From NCBI GenBank assembly GCA_022448645.1, contig JAKVBZ010000013.1, positions 31,542-95,541 of the forward strand: a stretch of 64,000 nucleotides of DNA, written 5' to 3'. Numbering within the stretch: position 1 is the stretch's first letter; every line of letters begins with the position of its first letter. The DNA is from Pirellulaceae bacterium. Lineage in GTDB: Bacteria; Planctomycetota; Planctomycetia; Pirellulales; Pirellulaceae. Shown piece by piece: positions 45,972 to 53,872 of this stretch. Made by a program: the position numbers and the translations under genes. The notes beneath the pieces are model-generated. The model worked only from the letters and a program-made list of their open reading frames with translations. It had not been told where the DNA came from and made no database searches.

Positions 45972-46583
45972 ATGGACGAGCCGGTAGAAACCGATGAGCC
46001 GATCGAAATCGCATTCGTTGGCGATTTGACCGACCATGAAGGTGAACTCACTCAACAATTACTAGGCGTACCAAGTGGCGCCGAGTGCACCCTGTTTTTC
46101 GACTCGCCGGGCGGTAGTCCCTATTGTGCGATGTCGCTAATGTCGATTATTCTCCTGCGCGACCTGAAGGCGACCGGAATCGTAACAGGTGAATGTTCTT
46201 CGGCTGCGCTGTGGCCTTTTGCTGCTTGCCGTCAACGTTTTGTGACTCCATTTAGCGTGTTGCTATTTCATCCGATGAAATGGCAAAGCGAAGAACACAT
46301 TGGCTTGGCCGAAGCCGCAGAGTGGGCTCGTCATTTTGGCGATCTGGAAACAGAGATGGACGTGCTGCTTGCCGAGTTGTTTTCTGTTGACCGAAATGCG
46401 ATTGACGGCTGGATTAATCCAGGTCGGTATGTGTCTGGACGTGAATTCGTGTCCGCTGGATTGGCTGGCCTTATCGATTTAAGAAAGTTGGGCAGCAAAC
46501 AGAATCGAGAGTCGGTTAATCGAGACAGCGGTGCTACTAACGGGGCGGGCGAGGCAGCTGTAGATCGACATGTTTGTCGATAA
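45972..46583 (+). CDS. ClpP/S14-like serine peptidase with altered triad
   Basis: 203 residues. The fold marks of the ClpP group are present: TLFFDSPGGSPYCAM (Gly-Gly oxyanion loop), the nucleophile S77 in GECSSAALW, and H100 in SVLLFHPMKW. The position of the catalytic Asp (E. coli ERDRFLS) aligns with PGRYVS, giving Gly at residue 151. No signal peptide, so cytoplasmic. It may be a peptidase with altered activity or a non-peptidase relative. The next gene, a lipoprotein, starts 8 bases downstream, so the two are probably cotranscribed. No Clp ATPase gene is near. Confidence 0.8.
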   Translation: MDEPVETDEPIEIAFVGDLTDHEGELTQQLLGVPSGAECTLFFDSPGGSPYCAMSLMSIILLRDLKATGIVTGECSSAALWPFAACRQRFVTPFSVLLFHPMKWQSEEHIGLAEAAEWARHFGDLETEMDVLLAELFSVDRNAIDGWINPGRYVSGREFVSAGLAGLIDLRKLGSKQNRESVNRDSGATNGAGEAAVDRHVCR

Positions 46584-46591
46584 TCCTTTTT

Positions 46592-47968
46592 ATGCGACTT
46601 GGCGCTTTCGCTGGTTCTCTGATCCTAATGCTAATTGGGACCTTGGGCTGTCAACGCGGTGATGCTTCTGCCGAGAAGGGAAGGAAGCAAGCCGTTGGCT
46701 ATGCGTGTTTGCCCGGAGCGCGAGCTTCTCAGCATAAAAATCTGCGACGTGAAATCGCAAAGCTGGACAAGCTCCACATGACTCCCGTCATGTTGGAGCA
46801 GCAAAGAAAACCTTTGGTCCCGTTTTCTAAGGTACAGTCGTCGGAAGGTCTTGTTGCTGACCAAAATGCTTGGAATGGTGACGTCAGCGATGCCGAGTGG
46901 GCAAGATTGCATCGGCGTTGGCAGCGGCTAGTTGCCGGCACACCACAACTGCCGAGCCTGAACTTCTTCTGTTCCTCGTCGATTCGGAAGTTTGAAGAAG
47001 ATTATTCCGCTGTCCGTCGTGGTCTACGGCATCAACATGGTCATGCATTTCTGCCATTGACGATGCCTCCCAGAGAAGGATTGCTTGTGGACCTAAGCTT
47101 TGTGGACAAGATTCAGGTTTACCTTGCTTGGGAGCAGATTCACGCTGTCCATGCGTTTTCCACGAATCGCCAACAGGACGTGATGGCTGCTTTTCATTCT
47201 CTGTTTGAAATGATTCATCAACTAGCGCACGTGCAGCATGTGATACCTAGATTGCAGGCAGCAGAATGCCGAAGAGTAACCTGTGCATTGCTCCAGCAAA
47301 TGATCGCATCTCGACCTTTTCGTAGTTCTGATTACGCTCAGATGCGATCATGGTTTCGTAGGCAATTGGACCTCTGGCCGCGTGATAGAGACTTGTTAAT
47401 CGCCGATCGGGCGCAGACTTTGCATACCTACGAGTTAATTCGTGACGGTTACATGGCGTCCATTCTCACAGCCGATGAACTTCAGCACTATGGAGAAATC
47501 GGAGTCATGGATCGAATGCAGAGCGCAGCTAGTCGCATTGATAGCGACCAATACTTTTATCTTCGCATGATGGATGAGATCATTCGAGACATTGAGCTGA
47601 CGTATGAACAGCGTCAACAACGTAGTCGGATGCGACTCGAGAAGTACAGTAGGATGCAGGAAGAACCGGAGTACCCGGCGATCGCCATCCATTTATTCCT
47701 GACCGACGTCGAGTCGCTCCAACGCCGGTTAGCGCTCGATCGAGCCGTGTGCGAGTCATGGCATCTTGGTTTGTCAACGACTTTAGGTGCTTCGACTGAA
47801 GCGGTGTCTCTGAATCAACTGACGGGAAAGCCGTATGTTGTCACCAATGACGAACGCGCTATATATATTTGGGGAACAAACGGATTGGGCGATCAACCTA
47901 TCGCGGTTCCCTGGCCACGGTCTTCTGGAGTGAAACGAACCAGCGGTTTAGAAACCCGAATCCGGTGA
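46592..47968 (+). CDS. hypothetical lipoprotein, 458 aa
   Basis: From ATG 46592; a TTG at 46574 overlapping the previous gene is an alternative. Signal segment MRLGAFAGSLILMLIGTLGC with the Cys at residue 20 suggests lipidation. The mature protein is largely helical, Arg/Gln/His-rich, with no membrane segment and no motif I recognise. A stretch around 310-350 (EIIRDIELTYEQRQQRSRMRL) is charged helix. It follows the ClpP-like gene closely and converges on the cytochrome gene with a 2-base gap. Function unknown. Confidence 0.7.
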   Translation: MRLGAFAGSLILMLIGTLGCQRGDASAEKGRKQAVGYACLPGARASQHKNLRREIAKLDKLHMTPVMLEQQRKPLVPFSKVQSSEGLVADQNAWNGDVSDAEWARLHRRWQRLVAGTPQLPSLNFFCSSSIRKFEEDYSAVRRGLRHQHGHAFLPLTMPPREGLLVDLSFVDKIQVYLAWEQIHAVHAFSTNRQQDVMAAFHSLFEMIHQLAHVQHVIPRLQAAECRRVTCALLQQMIASRPFRSSDYAQMRSWFRRQLDLWPRDRDLLIADRAQTLHTYELIRDGYMASILTADELQHYGEIGVMDRMQSAASRIDSDQYFYLRMMDEIIRDIELTYEQRQQRSRMRLEKYSRMQEEPEYPAIAIHLFLTDVESLQRRLALDRAVCESWHLGLSTTLGASTEAVSLNQLTGKPYVVTNDERAIYIWGTNGLGDQPIAVPWPRSSGVKRTSGLETRIR

Positions 47969-47970
47969 TG

Positions 47971-48948
47971 CTAACGATAGTCGCTATGGCAGGCGTCACA
48001 CGACTGATCTATTTCACTGGAGGCTTTTCTGGCTGCTTTTGGGTCGTTGCCTCGCACTGCAGCGGCCAATGACGTCGCAGATTGCTGCAGTTGTTGGCAA
48101 TATTGTACGTACTCCTCGTCGTCCGCTAAATCGAAACCTTCCTGTTGCATGGCTACTGCGATCGCAGCTACAAGTTCTGCTTCGTGAAGTATGCCCTCGT
48201 TATATTGTCGAAACGAGGAAGGGTCGGCAGTCCAGGGGGTTAGCCGATCTTGTTGAGCAATTTTTAGCCTGCCCATCAGAGGTGGCCGCTCGCATATCTG
48301 TTCCCAATCGTTCGGTGAAGTCGTTTCAGAAGATGGTAAGCCATTGCCTAGCACAAGTTCGTTCAAGTCAGATTTACTTTCGCTGGCTTGGCGAAATGCA
48401 TCTAAGCTTCCTACCTTGGAAGTGCGGCCAGTTTTGGCAAAGCGATCGCGGGCTAAAGAAGCGTACTGCTGCCAACGAACAACTTCGTCGTAGTCATGGA
48501 TGATGGCGAATAGCATGGCCAGCAGCGAAAACTGAATTCGACCATCGCGAAAGCCACCATCCCGGTATTTTCCTGGTGTTGTTATGGTCTTGTCGACTGC
48601 CTGCCTTAGATTCTTGATTTCGTCTTCAATGGTGGTGGAGGAGATGATTGTCGACCATGCGTATCTGTTAGTCTCACCTTCATCTGAATGTGTCGCTGGC
48701 GACGTCGCAACGTCGGGCGAAACGGTCCGAGTTTTATTGAGCGTGGCTGGACGATTGCCTTGAAGCCCTTCTTGGAAGGCATCCTGAAAAAACGTATCCG
48801 AGGATTTCGACACTGAGAATTGAGGCGATGCCGTTCGGCGGTAGCGACCGTCTTTTGTCGGTTTTGCCAAGGTCCACAGTGGTGTCATCACCAGCCATCC
48901 CACAAGGCAACCCATCATCATCAACTGAACGACCGGGCGAGTTTGCAT
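47971..48948 (-). CDS. secreted cytochrome c'-like protein
   Basis: 325 residues with a signal peptide (hydrophobic core about 8-28, ending LAKP). The only haem site is CDACH at 317-321, near the C-terminus, as in cytochrome c' and related four-helix cytochromes. The preceding ~190 residues are helical: FSLLAMLFAIIHDYDEVVRWQ, EAELVAAIAVAMQQEGFDLADDEEYVQYCQQLQ. A polar, Ser/Thr-rich linker of ~80 residues follows the signal peptide. It would act in the periplasm, carrying electrons or binding small ligands. No redox partner gene is adjacent. Confidence 0.78.
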   Translation of the reverse strand: MQTRPVVQLMMMGCLVGWLVMTPLWTLAKPTKDGRYRRTASPQFSVSKSSDTFFQDAFQEGLQGNRPATLNKTRTVSPDVATSPATHSDEGETNRYAWSTIISSTTIEDEIKNLRQAVDKTITTPGKYRDGGFRDGRIQFSLLAMLFAIIHDYDEVVRWQQYASLARDRFAKTGRTSKVGSLDAFRQASESKSDLNELVLGNGLPSSETTSPNDWEQICERPPLMGRLKIAQQDRLTPWTADPSSFRQYNEGILHEAELVAAIAVAMQQEGFDLADDEEYVQYCQQLQQSATSLAAAVRGNDPKAARKASSEIDQSCDACHSDYR

Positions 48949-49204
48949 GGGGTACGCACCGCAAAAAGAAAATTAACTCTGTAGGAGGCATCAAGACCAA
49001 ATGGATATTACCACTTATTGGCACTCTTGGAAACGCTGCGAAGGCGTCGTTTACCGACGGGAACCTCGTCGTAGCACGCGCTGTCGTGTGCTGCTTGCAG
49101 AGCGTTGATGTGAAATGTAGGTGCCGCTGTAGCTGTGGTGGATTTGTTTACAAAGGGAGGTGTCACTGCGTGGCTGATCGGACTCGGAGACGCTTAGGGT
49201 CGCT

Positions 49205-51157
49205 TTAGAGTAAAGTTCGACGTGTCGATGAATGCTTGTGGATCCATAAGACCCAACCAAGAAATGCCAGCAAGAGGGTAGACGGTTCGGGAACCGCGTC
49301 CACCAGTGCTGCATCGCCATAACCGTGAGGTGCGAAATTGCCAGATAGCAAGTTGTAGTCCGTGATGTCGGTGTCTCCGTCGGCATCGAAGTCGCCTGCG
49401 ATCCAATGGCTCTGCGTTCCGGAAGGGGCGAAATGGGAAGAAAGGATTGAGAAGTCCGTGATGTCGATATCGCGATCACCGTCAGCATCTCCTGAGATAG
49501 CTTGCCAAGCACCTGCCCTGACGCTGTTAGGAAGATATTCAATGTCCAAAAAAATTCCCGTGTGCACATGGCGGTTTTCAATCGTGTCAAAACTGCCGGT
49601 AGCACCGTGGTGTGTTAGGATGACAAAAGTCTGGCCGATGTCCCCGGGATTGGAGCCTACGGTTGGAGTAAAGTTTGTTTGGATGCCGAGTGTGCCCGAC
49701 AAGTAGGCCGAACCAGAAATCAGCAACTGGTTGTATTCGCTGCCAGCCACGTTCCCATTTAACTCTATGGCTAAAGTTGATGCTGAGTTCTGCACGTAGT
49801 CTCCCTGTACGGTCGCTTGTCCGGGGGAGAGTCCTGGGGAAAACGTACCACCGCTGATCTCGAACAGTCCCTGGACGTTAGTCGCCTCCAAGGAACCTCC
49901 CGTCATGGTCAAGGTACCATCCGATAGATGAAGTTGTTCAGTCTCCACCTGACCGCCCGACAATTCAAACATTCCACCGTTGCTCAGTCTGATTTCGGAT
50001 GTGTTGACCGAACCTCCGGAAACGTTCAACATGGCCTGGTCTTTGATTAGTATCCGGTCAGTTGATAGCTGGCTTGCGGGATCGACGGCCAACATGGTGC
50101 CACTGTCGCTTAAAGTAAGATCGTTGCCGACAATAAGCGATTGCCCGGAGGTGACTAATTGGTCGGATTCAGCGATCGTTAGATTTTTGGCCGCGGAGTC
50201 TCCCACTAAACTGATTATGGGATCCGCAGCGATGGTTCGAATGAAAGCGTCGTCCTCGGCGTCTGGTACTCGATTTCCGGACCATCGAGACGGTTCCCAT
50301 TGGTTGGAGGCTCCGTCAAGGAAGTCTTTACGCGGCAAGTCGATTTGAGAGTATTGATGGCCTGATGCCATCGCCAAGAGATCCATTGTGCCAGGAAGCC
50401 GACGTTTCCCCGTGGGGATGGTGGGAAACAACGAAGCAGAATTGTGAGCCAGGTGAGCAACGTTGTTTCCGGTTGCGTGACGAATGCCCGCGACGGCGCC
50501 ACCTAAGAAAAGCGGGTCAACGTCGTAGTCACCGTCAGAGGTTTCTGCTGTGGTGGAACTGTTGCCCGAAGATGTCCCTAGGGAATGTCCGACTTCATGC
50601 AAAACTAGCGTCAATAAGTCGGTGACACCCTGCGCAGCTTCGACAGTCGGGAGACCTTCAAATGCAGTTTCCACTTCGTTCGGCATGGAGCCCGAAAAGA
50701 AGTTCGATTGTTGAGTGGCCGTCAATTCACCAAACAACAGTTGCTTCATGTCAAATTCAGTGTTATCGCCAGGGGTTGCATCGATGAAATAGTTCTGTTC
50801 CGATCCGGTCCCACTGCTGCCCACTCTGGTGTTGATCCGAATATTTGCCACTGTTTCGCGATTCGGTGTACCCCCCTGAGATACAACATCGTGAAGGCCC
50901 AGCAAACCGTTTAAATCTTCGTACCAGAAATTGATCGTTAGTGTGGTATTGGAATCGGTATCTTCGAACACGTCTTCGTAGAATGCTTCGGCCTGACCAA
51001 ACATTTGTTGCAACGACACCCCGTTAGGATCAAAGCTCGGAGATTCCGATTGGCTACTGTTAAAGGTGAGCACGATATCGATCCCCTGTGACGATTGGCA
51101 CACGCACAGGGTCAGCATAGACGCCCACCAGATGATGACGAACAGAGAGCGTGGCAC
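49205..51157 (-). CDS. PEP-CTERM protein with metallopeptidase-like and dockerin-like domains
   Basis: 650 residues from GTG 51157. A signal peptide (about 1-25) is followed by a domain (about 26-290) with the zinc motif HEVGHSLG at 187-194. A metzincin-type third His is not at the usual spacing. Residues ~300-530 are repeated beta strands of autotransporter-like type (LTISESD, LNVSGGS, FELSGG, LTMTGGS). Two dockerin-like calcium loops follow, DADGDRDIDITDF and DADGDTDITDYNLL. The end VPEPSTLLLAFLGWVLWIHKH then Arg-rich is a PEP-CTERM sorting signal, cut by an exosortase. No exosortase gene is in the window. Probably surface-exposed. Confidence 0.85.
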   Translation of the reverse strand: MPRSLFVIIWWASMLTLCVCQSSQGIDIVLTFNSSQSESPSFDPNGVSLQQMFGQAEAFYEDVFEDTDSNTTLTINFWYEDLNGLLGLHDVVSQGGTPNRETVANIRINTRVGSSGTGSEQNYFIDATPGDNTEFDMKQLLFGELTATQQSNFFSGSMPNEVETAFEGLPTVEAAQGVTDLLTLVLHEVGHSLGTSSGNSSTTAETSDGDYDVDPLFLGGAVAGIRHATGNNVAHLAHNSASLFPTIPTGKRRLPGTMDLLAMASGHQYSQIDLPRKDFLDGASNQWEPSRWSGNRVPDAEDDAFIRTIAADPIISLVGDSAAKNLTIAESDQLVTSGQSLIVGNDLTLSDSGTMLAVDPASQLSTDRILIKDQAMLNVSGGSVNTSEIRLSNGGMFELSGGQVETEQLHLSDGTLTMTGGSLEATNVQGLFEISGGTFSPGLSPGQATVQGDYVQNSASTLAIELNGNVAGSEYNQLLISGSAYLSGTLGIQTNFTPTVGSNPGDIGQTFVILTHHGATGSFDTIENRHVHTGIFLDIEYLPNSVRAGAWQAISGDADGDRDIDITDFSILSSHFAPSGTQSHWIAGDFDADGDTDITDYNLLSGNFAPHGYGDAALVDAVPEPSTLLLAFLGWVLWIHKHSSTRRTLL

Positions 51158-51492
51158 AGCGTAAATTTGAATAAAGGAGGTAGCGTTTAGAAAAGCAAGC
51201 CAGCGAGTGACCTTATCGCTGCGGCTGAGAAATACTAACGCAGGACGACGACGCTATAGCGTCCCCCTCGATCAGCATGCCTCTATCGAATGTCTAGGGG
51301 GCTCCACCGTGTAGGACTGGATCCCTGTTCCGCATATTTCATGCTAGTTGTGTGTTGCCAAACGGTCAACGAATTGGTGTCACAGCAGAATGGCCCATCG
51401 TGCGACCGTCATGACCGTCAGAACTAGAACCGGCAACGACAGTATTCTTTTGAAATCAGCCAACGATCACACTGCTCATCCTATTTTTCTCT

Positions 51493-51543
51493 TTGACGAT
51501 ACGATTTCCCAGTATACAATTGTTTTAAACAGGCGTTTGAAAA
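51493..51543 (+). promoter_or_regulatory. promoter and possible operator upstream of the TetR gene
   Basis: TTGACG (51493-51498), 16-base spacer, TACAAT (51515-51520). Just after the -10 lies an imperfect inverted repeat GTTTTAAAC (51522-51530) / GTTTGAAAAC (51534-51543), covering the expected transcription start. This is the place expected for a TetR-family autorepressor operator. The rest of 51158-51670 shows no gene. Confidence 0.5.
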
Positions 51544-51670
51544 CTCGGTCGAGGTGTAAGAGGCCTGTTTACCGTCGCACAACGGCCATCTGCCTGGGCG
51601 GCCGATGGAATGATTTGGTCCGGACCTTCACGTTCCTCGACGTCGACCGATGGGAAGAGAGAAACTGCCG

Positions 51671-52345
51671 ATGGCTGCACAACGTCACCAGATGGCTTGT
51701 GAGGAAACGGAATCTGCCGGTACACGAAGCCGGATTCTTAATGCGGCCGGTCCGGTGTTCGCGGACAAGGGCTTTCGAGATGCAACCGTGCGAGATATCT
51801 GTCAAGCAGCAAGTGTGAACCTGGCGAGTGTGAATTATCACTTTGGAGATAAGCAGCGATTGTACATCGAATCTGTTAAGGAGGCTCATCGCAGGCGGTT
51901 CGACCAAGTACCTCCGCCGCAGTGGCCCGTGGAAGCTCGAGCGGAAGATAAATTGAGACTTTTCATCGAAACCTTTGCCATGCGTTTGCTAGGGGGTGAA
52001 GAGGATACATGGCAAACGCGATTGATGATGCGCGAAATACTTCAGCCAACACAGGCTTGTGAAGAGCTTGTGCAAGATTACTTTAGGCCGCAGTTTAACG
52101 AATTGTTGCAGATCCTAGACGAAATGGTGCCAGCTTCTACGAGCGAGGCTCGCCGCCATCAGATGGCATTCAGTATCGTTGGTCAATGTGTGTATTACCG
52201 CATTGCCGAGTCTGTGGTTCGATTGTTGGTTGGGGGCGATGAATATGTCGAACATTACACCGCAACACAATTGGGAGAACATATTGCTGGTTTCAGTTTG
52301 GCTGCCCTCCAGAATTCTTCGACGGTGGTGGATGGCATCGAGTGA
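51671..52345 (+). CDS. TetR/AcrR family transcriptional regulator
   Basis: About 224 residues from ATG 51671 (AGAGAG about 10 bases upstream; ATG 51650 is an alternative). The N-terminal DNA-binding domain reads RILNAAGPVFADKGFRDATVRDICQAASVNLASVNYHFGDKQRLY, a standard TetR helix-turn-helix. The C-terminal ligand domain resembles the CecR/YbiH group (DUF1956), with RLMMREILQPT. It precedes an RND adaptor and pump on the same strand (gap 84 bases to the adaptor), so it is very likely their repressor. A promoter with an overlapping inverted repeat lies 130-180 bases upstream. Confidence 0.92.
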   Translation: MAAQRHQMACEETESAGTRSRILNAAGPVFADKGFRDATVRDICQAASVNLASVNYHFGDKQRLYIESVKEAHRRRFDQVPPPQWPVEARAEDKLRLFIETFAMRLLGGEEDTWQTRLMMREILQPTQACEELVQDYFRPQFNELLQILDEMVPASTSEARRHQMAFSIVGQCVYYRIAESVVRLLVGGDEYVEHYTATQLGEHIAGFSLAALQNSSTVVDGIE

Positions 52346-52429
52346 TATAGAGAGTGCTTCCAGGCGACCGTGATGGCGTTCGCTGGTGCATGCAAAACGC
52401 TTTGAGCGATTGATAAGAAATTGAGCCAC

Positions 52430-53797
52430 ATGGATAGATTTAGTCTTCGCGAAACTACCTTGCGCTTCGCTTTGCCTGCGCTCCTGCTTGGGTGTGGTAT
52501 GGCTGTTTTTGCCGTTCTGGTAAACCGACCGAATGCAGCGGTGCCGAATCCCGAAATCGGCGGACCGCCCACGGTGGAATGTGTCACAGCTTTGACGTAT
52601 TCGGGTGGCCTGGACATCGAGGTGGACGGCTTGGTGGTTCCTTTTCGTGAAATTGAAGTGTCTGCCGAAGTGGCGGGGATGATCACTTTTAAATCAGACG
52701 TCTGTCGTGCTGGTAAGTATGTCTATGAATCCACATCGTTGATCCAAATCGATTCTTTAGAATACGAATTGGCGGTGCGCCGCTTGGAAAGGGAGTTAGA
52801 GCAGGCAGAAGCCAATTTAAAAGAGTTGGATGTCGAACTGGTTAACGTTCAGTCGTTGATAGAAATCGCGAAGGAAGACGTACAGCTGCAGCGAAAGGAG
52901 TTGCGTCGTACGGAGCGAATGTCTGAATCGGGCGTGATTACGGATTCACAGATTGACCGAGTGCGGCGAGACGCGCTTGCGGCACGGAACAGCCTTATTG
53001 CGCAAACGAATCAGCACAGATTACTCGAGTCCCGGCGAAATCGTTTGGTTGCTGGTCGGGGACTGGTGATGGCGAACTTGGACAAGGCTCGCTTGGATTT
53101 GAAGCGAACTCAATTAGCGGCACCTGTGACCGGAGTCGTCGTGGATGACGTTGTGGAGCAGGGCAGTTATGTGCAACCGGGACAAGTCTTGTACATCATG
53201 GAGGATACTTCGGCTGTAGAAGTTCAGTGCACGCTTCGCATGGACCAACTTGTGTGGCTCTGGTCAAAACGGGACCGTGCCGAACAGGAAGGCGGAGACG
53301 AAGCCTTTGGGTATCAGGTGCCTCCTACGCCGGCGACCGTGGTCTACGAGTTGGCTGGGAAACAATACTTGTGGCAGGGAACCCTAGTGCGTTTCGACGG
53401 CATTGGTGTAGATGACCGAACGAGAACCGTCCCCTGTCGGGTGGTGGTCGACCAGCCCAGATCCGTCACCAGCCAGACAGGTACCACGACGCGGGGTCCT
53501 AAGGTTTTGGTGCGTGGGATGTACGTTAAGGTGATTCTGCATATCGATCCCGAAGAGGCATTGATTTCGGTACCTGAGGTTGCCATCCGTCCGGGCAACA
53601 AGGTCTGGCGTTTTCAAGATGGGAAACTGGTGATCGACAGGGTGGACGTGGTCCGTGTCCTTGATGATTCGGTCTTAGTGTCGGCCCGTCCCAACGGACT
53701 GCAGCCCGGCGACCAAGTTGTCATTTCACCTTTGGCGGGTGCTCGCGATGGTATTGAAGTGGAAGCCGAATCCAAAACAACCGATTCTGGCCAGTAA
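52430..53797 (+). CDS. RND efflux periplasmic adaptor (HlyD/MFP family)
   Basis: About 455 residues from ATG 52430. A signal or anchor helix at about 12-34 leads into the barrel-sandwich domain (VPFREIEVSAEVAGMI), a long alpha-hairpin of coiled coil (about 105-215, ELEQAEANLKELDVELVNVQ ...), the second half of the lipoyl domain (TQLAAPVTGVVVDDVVEQGSYVQPGQVL), a beta-barrel part and the membrane-proximal domain (EALISVPEVAIRPGNKVW). It links the inner-membrane pump to an outer-membrane channel. The pump gene follows after 75 bases; no outer-membrane TolC-like gene is adjacent. Confidence 0.92.
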   Translation: MDRFSLRETTLRFALPALLLGCGMAVFAVLVNRPNAAVPNPEIGGPPTVECVTALTYSGGLDIEVDGLVVPFREIEVSAEVAGMITFKSDVCRAGKYVYESTSLIQIDSLEYELAVRRLERELEQAEANLKELDVELVNVQSLIEIAKEDVQLQRKELRRTERMSESGVITDSQIDRVRRDALAARNSLIAQTNQHRLLESRRNRLVAGRGLVMANLDKARLDLKRTQLAAPVTGVVVDDVVEQGSYVQPGQVLYIMEDTSAVEVQCTLRMDQLVWLWSKRDRAEQEGGDEAFGYQVPPTPATVVYELAGKQYLWQGTLVRFDGIGVDDRTRTVPCRVVVDQPRSVTSQTGTTTRGPKVLVRGMYVKVILHIDPEEALISVPEVAIRPGNKVWRFQDGKLVIDRVDVVRVLDDSVLVSARPNGLQPGDQVVISPLAGARDGIEVEAESKTTDSGQ

Positions 53798-53872
53798 TTT
53801 GTCTTGGATGCCAACGCTACGAATTGATTTCACACTTTGACGATTGCTTCTAGGTTTTTTCGGTAGAAACGT

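Noticed and set aside
51175..51183. AAAGGAGGT on the plus strand, a perfect ribosome binding site
   Set aside because: No start codon with an open frame follows at a usable distance; it lies in the upstream region of a minus-strand gene and is probably chance.
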